Positions 24,830 through 35,099 of a DNA stretch of 64,000 bases are shown piece by piece. The stretch comes from Hyaloscypha bicolor E (lineage: Eukaryota > Ascomycota > Leotiomycetes > Helotiales > Hyaloscyphaceae), in assembly GCF_002865645.1 (NCBI RefSeq), contig NW_020194563.1:82152-146151 (forward strand), read 5' to 3'. A model generated the notes under the pieces. It saw nothing but the letters and a program-made list of their open reading frames with translations, was not told the origin of the DNA and made no database searches. The position numbers and the translations under genes were made by a program. Positions within the stretch are counted from its first letter, which is position 1. Each line of letters starts with the position of its first letter.

Positions 24830-26010
24830 CTAAAAAACAGATTCCTTAAATTAGTAAAGTATAATAGCTAGTTCTTATAAGCTATAGTATTATTAAAAGC
24901 CTATAGATTAATAGTATTAAAGTTTAGAATATTAAAGAAGCTTAGGCAGTTATAAAAAGCCTACTAATACCAGAAAAGATAGCTATAATTACTAAATTTA
25001 ATATAAATATTCTAGATAAGCTAAGTAATATATATAATAAGCTCTTAAAATAGAAAACCTTTATTAGAAACGGAACTAGACTAGGATTAACTAAGGAGAA
25101 GCTAAAGAACTACTAAGCTAATAATAGGGAATTCGAGAATATTATTAAAGGCATTTCTAAAAGCAGATAAGAAAAGCTTAATAAGATTAAAACTATAGTA
25201 AACGGTCTTAATACTAAGAGTCAGAATAGAATTATACTATATAGTAAAGCTTTTAACTAATATATTAATAATATTTATAATAATCTTAGTAAGAATATTT
25301 ATAAGAAGTTATATTTTCTCTTTAAAATAAAATCTTTAGTATATAAAGCTATTTAGTTAATTAATAAAGCTATTTTAGAATATATAAAAAATAAGAAGTA
25401 TTATAATACTAGTATATTTACTAAATTAGATATTATTAAGGTACTTAAATATACTAAAGCTATTTCGGAATATAAAGAATTAGAGTTTAAGCTACTATTA
25501 GCTAATAATCTCAAGGCTAGATAATATATCTTTAATACTTCCGGAATCCTAATTAAGGGAGTTTATAGTAATAAGCCTTTTCCTGCTTTTTGAAATAAGC
25601 CTAAAAAATAGGCCCCTATTATAATTTCAGCTTTAACTTAACCGGATCTAGCTAAGAAAAATAGAGCTAATTCGGTAGAGCCTGGTAAGAAGACTATTAG
25701 TAAAGCTAGCAGAACTAGTATAACTAGATAAGAAGAACCTAGTAAGAATAAAGAGTAAGCTAAGCCTAAGACTCCTAATAAATAGCAGAAATCTGAGTAC
25801 TAGACTAAGTATAAAGTTAGTAAAATAGTAGAAAGTAAAAAGGAGCCCTCTATACTAAAGGGAAAGATACTATCTAAAAAGACTCCTTTAATACCCTATA
25901 GTAAAGGCAGAAATTGAGTAATAATTAAAGGCAAATACTAATTAATATAGAGAACTATATTAGATTTAGTATAAGAATATAACTAAGCGGATTTGAATTG
26001 CCTTTAAGCA
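24830..26010 (+). pseudogene. Decayed accessory ORF before the 3' LTR of Gypsy 1
   Basis: A plus-strand frame with few interruptions reads as a hydrophilic protein of roughly 380 codons: a helical-looking N-terminal half (KTFIRNGTRLGLTKEKLKNY, then KLNKIKTIVNGLNTKSQNR) and a Lys/Pro/Ser-rich C-terminal half (KPKTPNKQQKSEYQTKYKVS, reading TAG/TAA as RIP-changed Gln). It lies downstream of integrase, where standard Ty3/Gypsy elements have no gene. I recognise no domain. A second gag-like ORF or an envelope-position ORF are alternatives; no signal peptide or membrane segment is evident. Confidence 0.45.
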
Positions 26011-26191
26011 AGTTTAGAAATATGAAATAAGACTATTTGAGGATAATAAGTCTTATTTTAGGTATATAAAAGAGAAGTTAGATTAACTAATAGAGGAAGA
26101 TCCTAAATATTTTATTATTTCAGACTTTAAATAGGATTTTTCTATTATTTTTAGTACTTAGGGAATAAGTACAAATAAATAGGGGGTCGGA

Positions 26192-26494
26192 TATAGTATG
26201 GCAGGCTATACTTATTAAAAATCGTATTATTTTGGCAGTTTTAAGGTTTAGGTTATATAGTAAAGGCTATAGCCTTTTATATATAATTTACAGAAATCAT
26301 ATAAAAAAGCTAGTTTTTCTATAGACTTAGAAAATAATTCTTTATAAGTATTTAATTAATTAAGCTTTTATATACTATATATTATTTATATTTTACTATT
26401 TATACTTTTAATTTATTATTCTATTATTAAGTTATGTTTTATACTCTAGTATACTTTATATGGGTTTTTGTCTTATTATAGTTTCTTTTCTATA
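26192..26494 (+). repeat. 3' LTR of Gypsy element 1
   Basis: Collinear with 14789-15091 and of equal length (303 bp). It is preceded by a purine-rich tract (AATAGGGGGTCGGA at about 26178-26191) that fits a polypurine tract and is followed by the CTAC duplication. Confidence 0.92.
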
Positions 26495-26498
26495 CTAC

Positions 26499-27956
26499 TT
26501 ATAAATTAGATTTTACTTCCTATATTTATAGAATTATTAATAGATAATTTACTATTACTAGAAAAAATATTAATATTATTAAAAAATAACTAATTAAGAA
26601 ATTCCTAATCTCTATTTAAGATATTATTAAGTTAGATATATAAACCGAGATTAAAAATCTAATTCAGGAAAAAAATAAGATTCTAGTTACCTATTATTAA
26701 TATATTATTTTTATCTTATAATATATTTATAATAAAGACAAGCCTCGAAAAAAAAATACTAATATAGCTTTTAATAGCCTAGAAACTATTATACTAAACT
26801 ATATTATAAATGCCTTTATTAAGGAACTCAGAAATAATAAGCTTTAATATATATTTCTTTATAAGAATATAATAACTTATAAAATACTCTAGAAATTATA
26901 TAAAATAGTACTTGCTTTCTAGAGATTTCTAATTTTAAAAAATCAGATTAAGAAGAAATTAGTAAATAAGAAATATTTACTAGAATTAGAGAAATTTATC
27001 TAGAAAGCCTATAAATATTCTATTTCTATTATATTTATAGAAGTCTAATAGAACCCTAATATTTTTAAATAGCTTTTGTATTATTTCCTTCTTATATTAG
27101 CCTCGAATTATAATAGTCTATAAGAATAAAATTACTAACCTAATTTGTTTTAGTAAAGATCTGCCTTAATTAAATAATTTAGTTAATAGAATTAAGAAAA
27201 ATTTGCCTTAGATAATATAAATAAATAAAATAGAAACTAATTTCCTCTAGTAAATAGAAATAATAAATTAGAATTTCTAAATTATAGTAGCTATAATAGT
27301 TATAGAAATAAATAGCCTTATATATTACTATTTCTATAAACTAATTTCAAGAACCTATTTATTAATAATATAAAATAGTTTAATAATAGCTTTAAGTTCT
27401 ATATTAGTTATAAATAAACTAATTATATTAAGACTAATTATATTAAGACTAATTATATTAACCCGAGTTTTTCTTATTAGAAATAAGCCTATTTTAAAGA
27501 GATTATTTTTAGAAACAGAAATATATAATTATATTATAATAGTTCTTTTTCTAAATAAGAATATATAAAAATATATAGTATTTATAATATAAACTAATAA
27601 ACCCTTAATACTAAAGCTAGATTCTTTATATATAATTACAGGAATAATAATAAATAAATAATAAGCTTTACTAAGTTCTTTAGATATATTCCTAAAAGCC
27701 CTTAGTATTTTATTTCTAGTTCTAAGTTAGATTATAGACTAATAAAGTATAAAGCTAATAATATAATTCTTGGTTTTAGTTATATAATTACTAAATAAAA
27801 GGAACTAACTCTAATAGAAATACTAATATTTAAGAATATAAAAAAGTCTTAATTAGATACTATTACTTATAATATTTTTATAGCCTCTAATAAGAAATAT
27901 AGATATATTAAGGAAGTTCTTATTTTAGAGAAAAATAGCCCGGAAATTTAATTTAT
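26499..27956 (+). mobile_element. Middle part of interrupted Gypsy element 2 (gag-like)
   Basis: This lies between the 3' duplication of Gypsy 1 and the left end of Copia 1. Plus-strand reading gives a continuous Asn/Gln/Lys-rich protein-like frame (for example about 26.74-27.9 kb) with stops at RIP-type codons. It contains a short tandem repeat of TATTAAGACTAATTA near 27427-27465. It is gag-like by position and composition. It is separated from pol at 35.1 kb by the Copia 1 insertion; I could not show an unbroken frame across the junction. Confidence 0.5.
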
Positions 27957-28127
27957 TAATATATATAAAAATCGCAGAATAGGGAGTTGTATTAAATAAT
28001 AAAAGAGTTTATTAAACTAGCTAGAAAAGAGCTTAAGTGAAGTATAAAGCTTCAGGAAGTGAGTATATAGATCCTGACTAAGTAGAGCGATTATACTAGC
28101 CCTAATCCAGTAATTCTTATTATAATA
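27957..28127 (-). repeat. LTR of Copia 1 (3' LTR in element orientation)
   Basis: 171 bp, collinear with 34924-35094, with mainly C/T and G/A differences. On the plus strand it is followed by TATTCCCCAGG; read on the minus strand this is CCTGGGGAATA next to the LTR, a plausible polypurine tract. Confidence 0.9.
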
Positions 28128-28618
28128 TATTCCCCAGGAAAGTATAATACCGTATTCTACCTGTTTTACCTAATTAGAGAGCTTTGAAATAGCGAAATTC
28201 ATCCGATATATGGGTTTTGCAGAGCTATATTAATATTCCGATTTAAATAGGCTTAGTATATACCATTTCCCCAGATTACTAAATTCCAGGAAATCCCTAT
28301 ATAAACCCCTCCCTTTTTACTAACTTCAGAGCCTCTAATTAAATGCTTTTCTTTAATACCTTTTTAGAGATCCCTTTCCAAGCTTTCGATTATTATAAAT
28401 ATGGCTTCTATCTCTTCTTATACTATTATTAAGTTAATTCCGGCTTATAAATCCAAGATATTTTTAACCCAAAATATGTTCTTGCTTTACCTTTTACTAA
28501 TTTTGGATAGTATTAAGTAGCTTGTAAGTCCGCCATAAGTATAGCTCTTAATTATTAATATAAAGCTTACTTTTAATAGAGTATTAAGGTTCAGATCCCT
28601 ATAATATCTTCTAATACT

Positions 28619-28791
28619 TGTCACAGTTGTGTATCACGTGCGCGGCTAGTCACGTGATGCGCACTGTGCTCTCATATAGTAGAATAGCTAATAAGGCTTC
28701 CAACCTTATTATTGTACCTTTTGGTCTAATCACCCATGCGGTAAAGCTTTTTCCCTGTATACGCATCCATTAGTCTAAGCGACTCGTGACA
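28619..28791. mobile_element. 173-bp solo LTR, not RIP-mutated
   Basis: The sequence starts TGTCAC and ends GTGACA, perfect terminal inverted repeats with TG...CA ends. It is flanked by perfect 5-bp duplications ATACT (28614-28618 and 28792-28796). Unlike everything around it, it is rich in CA, TG and CG and of near-normal base composition. It holds two CACGTG palindromes ten bases apart (28635-28640 and 28651-28656), each inside ATCACGTG/CACGTGAT context. Size, ends and 5-bp duplication fit a solo LTR of a Ty1/Copia-type element inserted after the surrounding DNA was mutated. A very short non-autonomous LTR element is possible. Confidence 0.88.
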
Positions 28792-31700
28792 ATACTCCTA
28801 GTACTCCTTTACTAAAGATAAAGAAGTTTATATTAAAGCCTTATATTTCTTATCCTGCTTATACTAGTTTTAGAGAGATCCCTTATATAGGTTATTATAA
28901 GTTCTTTATATTATTTCAAAGCTCGTTTTAACTTAATATAGTCTTATCCGCTCTAAAGAGTAAAAGTAATAGTTCTTACTATAATACTATTAGCTAAGGT
29001 TCTTATTACTAGAAGTATATTTCTAGTTATTCTTATTTAGCTATTCCGATCTCTTATATCCCTATTATATAGCTCTTTTTTATAGAACTTCTAATTACTA
29101 AAGATATTATAAGCTTCCTTTTCTTGATTCTCTTTTATAAATTCTGACTATTTTAAAGTATTTATCTGCTTTTAGATATTCTATTTATATTATACTTGAA
29201 ATTACTAAATCTAATAAAAAGAATAGTAATAAGAGCTCTTTTACTAAAGTTTAAAAGGCTATTAATAGAAATAAGAAATAGTCTAATCGGATAAAGGGCC
29301 TTCTATATAAGCTTATTAATACTATAATAGAGCGCCTTTAGATCTCTTGCTATTAGCTCTTAAGCTCTATTATTTTAATAGATTTTATAAATAAAAAATA
29401 TAAATAAAAGCTTCTTTTTATATTATTTAATTATTTTAATCTTTATTCTAATATTTTAAAGATTTAATAAAGCTTTAAAGTTCTCGAATTTGAATTAGAA
29501 TAGATTTTTTATAAGTCCGTCTATAGATATATTACTTATTTAAAGGTATATAACTGGAAATATACCTTTACTATATTCTTAATATAGTTATATATTCTAA
29601 ATATTAATATAATAGAGCTTTATAGTAATTCTTTTATTTTCTCTAATAATTAATTAAATAATCTGTTTATTATTATAGAATATAGTTCAGAGCTCTCTAA
29701 GATTTAAGTATAGATCTCTAAATAGCCTCTAGAGAGCTATAGTCTCTTTTACTATATAAGCGATTTTATATATTTCTGATTTAATTAAAGAGGTAATTAT
29801 AGAATTCTATTAAATGGCTTTTTATAATATTAAATCTTTAAATAAGAAAATTATATATCTATAGCTCGATTATTATATATTTAGGTTATTTATATATAAA
29901 GTATTAGATATAATCTATAGCTATATTTCTCTATATTCTCTATTATACTAAATTACTAAAAACCGGGTTCTAAACAGGTATTAGAAAGCCTAATTTATAG
30001 CTATAAAGTACTCTAAAGTAGGGTTTATTAAGAACTAGGAGAGTATTAAAGTAGTAAAAGCTATATCTGGCCTAATTATAATTATAATATAAAGTAGTAA
30101 TCTAATCTTTTCCTAATATACCTTGATTTAATATAGATAAGCTTAACTACTATATTTCCGAAAATTAATTCCAGATAATAGAGTATTAGGATACTTCTTA
30201 TTTACTATCCTAAACTTCTTAGCAATCTTCTTAATATAGGTATTATAAACTAGCCAGAGCTTTTTAGCCTTCTAATCTCTAATTATACAAATCCCTAGAA
30301 ACTATTCTATATTCCGTATATTATAAAGCTTATAAATTATCTTAATCTAAGTAATAATTAATTAAGTATATATTTTATTATTCTTATAGTAAAGTACTTG
30401 AAAGTCATTTATATAGAAAATAATAAAGATCTTATAATTTATATTCATATAAATACAGGGCTCTTTATTAAGTCTAGAGAGTTTAATTCTCTTAAGAATA
30501 TTTGTCTAGTACTTATACTATAGAATAGAAGAGTCTTATAGCCTATATAAAGCTCGATCTACCTCTATTATATATCCTAATATCTTAAAACCGTCTAGTA
30601 GCTTATATACTATTATAGGCCTATTAGAATCTCTTTTTATATTAATAAATATATTTATAATATTAAATTACTTTATTTCTAGATTAAAAAAAACTATAAT
30701 TATACTAGCTATTCGAAAAGACTTTATTATAAGTATAGTAGTATATATAAATAGAAGTAATACCTTTTCTTAGAAATCTCTATAAACTATTAGCCTTAAG
30801 TAATACCAAGTAATATATTTATTAGAATCGATTTTATATATAAATACTTATTTTAAAGGAATTAGAAATATAATTACTTTATTACTAGAAATAATTCTCT
30901 AGTAATTTCGAGCTTTAAAGTTATTAATTTCTAGTTTAGTATCCGATTTAAAGTATTTCCTAGCTAGGTATTTCTTTAGATTATTCTATATCTTTAGAGC
31001 CTTCGGAAAATTATTAATATGAATTTTTCTTATTATTATATTACCCGGAATACTTTATTCTAGGTATACTCTTAATTAAACTACTACTATAATTATAGTA
31101 TATATAGTCTTATAATCGAATTCCTTCTTATAATTCTCTAGCTAATTAGGCCAGAGAGACCCTAAAAAAGACTCTAAATAGTTAATCTAATTCGATTTAC
31201 CTATTATTTATAATAGTATATTTATTATAGTAATTATACTATTACTAGTTTTATCTGGATTTCTGTCCTAATTATTTCCTTTATATAAATATATTTGGAT
31301 TAGCCTATTTCTGGTTTTAATAATTAGCTTTTTTATTTATTTTCTCTTTAGTTTTATTATTTAATCTTCTATTTTAGCTAAGCTATTTACTCTTTCTATA
31401 AAGGATTCTCTCATTTCTATTAAGCTATTTATTCGTTCTATAAGTAAGCTTCCCGCTTCGCTTATAGAAGCTATTAGTAGACCTTATTACTAGTTCTAAA
31501 GAGATTCTTTCCCGCTTTTATTAGTTTAGTATATTTTCCTAATAGTTCTAGTATATTTTATTATATTTCTTTCTATAATACTAAGCTTTCTTAAAAGCTT
31601 AGTACCTTTATTTCTACTATTTCTAGGCTCTGGTATACTTTCTGGCTCTGAAGTACTTTATAGAATTATAAGTTCTATTTCTAGTAAAGCTATAAAGCTC

Positions 31701-34700
31701 TCTATTCCCGAGTTATAACTAATTAGTATACTTATAGGCTTTTCTAATTATTAGTTCATTTGCTTATTACTTTCTAGTTCAGGCTTATTTTCTATTTACT
31801 CTAATAAGCTATTATATTATAATTCCTTATTCTCAAAAATCGATTTAGTATCCTGAATCTTATTCTCTAAAAGTAGTTCTACTATATCCTTTATAATCTC
31901 TATATTATAGCCTTTAGTATATTTATAATTTTTTTTATAAAATATATTCTCGTTAAATATAATATTATATATAATAATTACTTTATTAAATACAAGAACC
32001 CAGATTTTATAAATATTAGATATAATATATCTAACTAAATATCTAATATATCTATATAGTATAACTTTAAATATTCTTTTATTTCGTTCTGTTTTGCTGT
32101 CTTTAATTATTAGATATGCCCTAGAACCATATATATAGATCCTATTCTAATTAGGCCTGAAATCGACTATTATTTAAGCTATAAGCTCTGGGTTATATTA
32201 ATAGAAATAATTACGGAACTATAAATCGAGTATTTTATTCGGTATTCTCTAGTAGTTTATATATAAGAGGCTCTAATTATATAAATAGATTACGGCTATA
32301 GAGCTTTCTGGCTATAGTTTTTTAGGTAAATTAGCTATTAAATATATTATAATAGCCTTATTTATAATTTCCTACCCTGCTTACTTAGTACTATTATTTG
32401 ATTTATATATATATAAAAGAGAAAGCTCGATTTTAATATCTTTTTTCTTTGCCCAGATCTAATAGGCTAATATTTCTTGGATTGAAATAACTACTTTCTT
32501 CTAATTATACTTAATATAAATAATTAAAAGGTTATATTACTTATATATCTATTATTTAAAATCCCTAATTATATTAAATATTACTAAATTCCCTTTATTC
32601 TATAAAAGATATCTAAAGAGCTTTCTATTAAATTCGTTCTTAATTATTAGAATCTAGCTCGAACTATTATAGCTATTTAAGTAATCGAATAAGTCTTATA
32701 AGATTCTCTAAAATAGTTAAGCAGACTTCTTCTTAGTTAGCCTATACGAGATTACTTGCCTAGTATATACCTAAGTACAAAATTCGTATATAATTCTTAT
32801 TAGTTTATTAATTTTTATATTATATATATAATTAATAAGCTTTTATAAAGCTTTATAGGCTAAATGTCCTGCTCTTATATACTATTTTTCTTCTAAATTA
32901 CTTCTCGGCTTGAGATACTTCTTTAATCTCTTATACCAAGCTCTAATTAAATATTCGAGTATTAGAAATATAAGTATATTACTAGTATTAGTAGGAATTT
33001 TGAACGGAATATTAGAGTAAATAGAAAGCAGCTTATATTTAAGGAAAACTAAATTAAACCTATAAGCCAATTATATTAATACTATATTCTTTTTATAATC
33101 TCCTAATCTAATTATAAGATTATATTTATAATACTAAGCTTTCTTTTTTATTAGGCAAGCTTTAGAAATAATATTTATATAGAATTCTTTAATAACTATA
33201 ATATTATAAAGGATTAGATCTTTAATATATAGTTCCGTAGGTCTATTAACTATATTTTTAATTATATAAGTATTATATTTAATAATTAAAAGACTAGTTA
33301 TTTCTGCTTCTATATAATTATTAATTTTTGCCTTAATAAAAGTACTAGAATTAATTAGATCCTTACTATTAATTAGGTATATAGTACTATAATTATCTAA
33401 TAAAATACTCTAAGAGAGCAGATATCTTAAGAAATCGAGTATTATATAAATCTCTTAACCTGGGCTCTGGATTATAAATATAAGATTTACTAAAGTAATA
33501 TTAAAGTTCCTAGGAAATTGGATTCCGGATACTTTGGGCTTCTTTTTGGAACAAGTACCGGATATTAGCTTTTCTATAGCTTATTTACTAATAATTTTCA
33601 TACTATATTTCTCTTCTAGCTAAGGTTTCAGATCTTTCTAATACTTAGTTAAGATCCTTTCCCGGATTTTTCTAATCTATTCCTTATTAGACTTAAATTT
33701 TGTCCAAGTTTTACTTAATCCGGTAATTATAATTTCTATAGTAGTATAGCTAAATAGGTCTCACTTATACTTATATATTTTGGAACTCTTATAAAAGTAC
33801 TTATAATACTTATACTTATCCGAATCGGGTTTGCTATCCGATTCTTTACTAGTTCGATTCCCGAATATAGTAAAGATTATAGGAGCGCCTAAATACTTGG
33901 TATTTTGGTTTTCCAAAATAATCCAATTAAATACCTGGTTATACTATTTGAGTATAAGAATTAGAAGCCCTAGCTTGTCTTTACTATATAGATTACTAAG
34001 CTATTTTATTATCCAGGTTAGTACGAGTTTCTACTAGAGGGCTATTAAGAACTCGATTACTACTAGAGTACTTTTGATTTCGGCGATTTTAAGAGCTCTA
34101 GCTCTATTAAGTACCTTCTCCCAATTAGTAAACTAGTGCTTTGGGCTTACTCCTCCTTTGCTTGCTTATAGTAGGACCGAGCTATATACTCTCCGAGTAG
34201 TAGTAATTTGTACTATATTTATAGAACCGTATTTCGTTAATAAAGCCTTAAGAACCTTGCAAATAGAGCTCTGCTTACTCTCTTTAAGGCCTAATATAGA
34301 GTTTATAAGGATCTTTATATTAATTATTTAATAGAGCCATTACCTAATTATATAGTAGTATACTAGCTTATTTATTTAGTCTAGTTTCTTGATCTTATAG
34401 TCCCGTAAAAGCACCAAATAGTAATCTCTAATATTTCCGAATATTATAGGCTATAGAGATACTGGTTTTAATTCTTTCTTAACTATAGGTCAAGTATCTT
34501 TATCCCAATTTTCCGTATTAACTTAGTATCTGGTATAGTAATTCTCTGTTTTCTTTAGTATAAGCTCGTTAATTATAAGAAGAGGCCTGGGAGGAGCTAC
34601 CATATTCGTTTTAATTACTTTATTATTAAATAGGTTAATCTTATCCCAGATGCCCTTATTACCGGCTACTCTACAGAGAGCGTCAAACTAGTCCGCTCAG

Positions 34701-34910
34701 GAACTACGGTTCTTTAGAATAATAATCTTTACTATAGCTTCTGATATAATTATAATTGAGCTTTGGAAACTATAGGAACTATAGGAATAGTTTCTATTAA
34801 TTAGTTAATAACGGAAATACGAACTGAAATGTGATTTTTCGAAGAATGAATTAAATAAGCTCTTAAATACTTTCTATAGTATACTAATTAGGAAGCTTAT
34901 TAGTACAAGG

Positions 34911-34923
34911 CCGGGCTTATAAC
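34911..34923 (-). other. Primer-binding site of Copia 1 (initiator-tRNA-Met half type)
   Basis: Directly next to the 5' LTR in element orientation, the minus strand reads GTTATAAGCCCGG. With the RIP change reversed (A to G) this resembles the GTTATGAGCCC-type site complementary to the anticodon half of initiator tRNA-Met, which Copia-type elements commonly use. Confidence 0.6.
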
Positions 34924-35094
34924 TAATATAGGTAAAGATCGCAGAGTAGGGAGTTATATTAAATAGTAAAAGAGTTTATTAAACTAGCTAGAAAAGAGCT
35001 TAAGTAAAGTATAAAGCTTCAAGAAGTGAGTATATAGATCCTGACTAAGCAGAGTAATTACACTAGCCCCAATTCAGTAATTCTTACTATAATA
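34924..35094 (-). repeat. LTR of Copia 1 (5' LTR in element orientation)
   Basis: 171 bp, collinear with 27957-28127 and ending TATAATA, a decayed TG/CA terminus. It is followed by the CTTAT target duplication. Confidence 0.9.
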
Positions 35095-35099
35095 CTTAT

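Larger units (their letters stand above)
14789..26494 (+). mobile_element. Ty3/Gypsy retrotransposon 1 (11.7 kb, RIP-inactivated)
   Basis: Bounded by two 303-bp LTRs (14789-15091 and 26192-26494) and a 4-bp duplication CTAC (14785-14788 and 26495-26498). Plus-strand order: a gag-like region (about 15.2-17.6 kb, possible decayed zinc knuckle near 16.92 kb), protease/RT (RT about 19.7-20.5 kb), RNase H (about 20.66-21.0 kb), integrase (about 21.6-22.4 kb) and a pol C-terminus to about 22.75 kb. Gag-protease-RT-RH-INT order is Ty3/Gypsy. The RT site reads L-F-I-N-N-I-R-N-K-G-P (20171-20203), a decayed F-I-D-D-I-G. Stops occur throughout, mostly where CAA/CAG/TGG would stand. The 3.3 kb between pol and the 3' LTR is unusual and annotated separately. 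Confidence 0.9.
27957..35094 (-). mobile_element. Ty1/Copia retrotransposon 1 (7.1 kb, minus strand, RIP-inactivated)
   Basis: Two 171-bp LTRs (27957-28127 and 34924-35094) and a 5-bp duplication TTTAT/CTTAT (27952-27956 and 35095-35099; the difference is itself a RIP-type C/T change). On the minus strand the order is gag (about 34.8-33.5 kb), integrase with its C-terminal motif (about 32.2-31.9 kb, D-F-R-P-N, G-S-R-A-Y, Y-K-I-W-V, I-F-N-E), RT (about 30.7-30.0 kb, V-D-R-A-L-Y-R-L and F-Y-I-N-D-F-Q-V, a decayed YVDD) and RNase H (about 29.5-28.9 kb). Integrase before RT marks Ty1/Copia. It carries a later solo LTR near its 3' end. The segment 28.13-28.6 kb is not explained by these domains. 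Confidence 0.9.

Noticed and set aside
32882..34037. Two open frames over 60 codons (32882-33070 minus, 33831-34037 plus) within the AT-rich block
   Set aside because: They lie in the integrase/gag part of the minus-strand Copia 1 and are chance openings or decayed pieces of it; no independent domain or splice signal.
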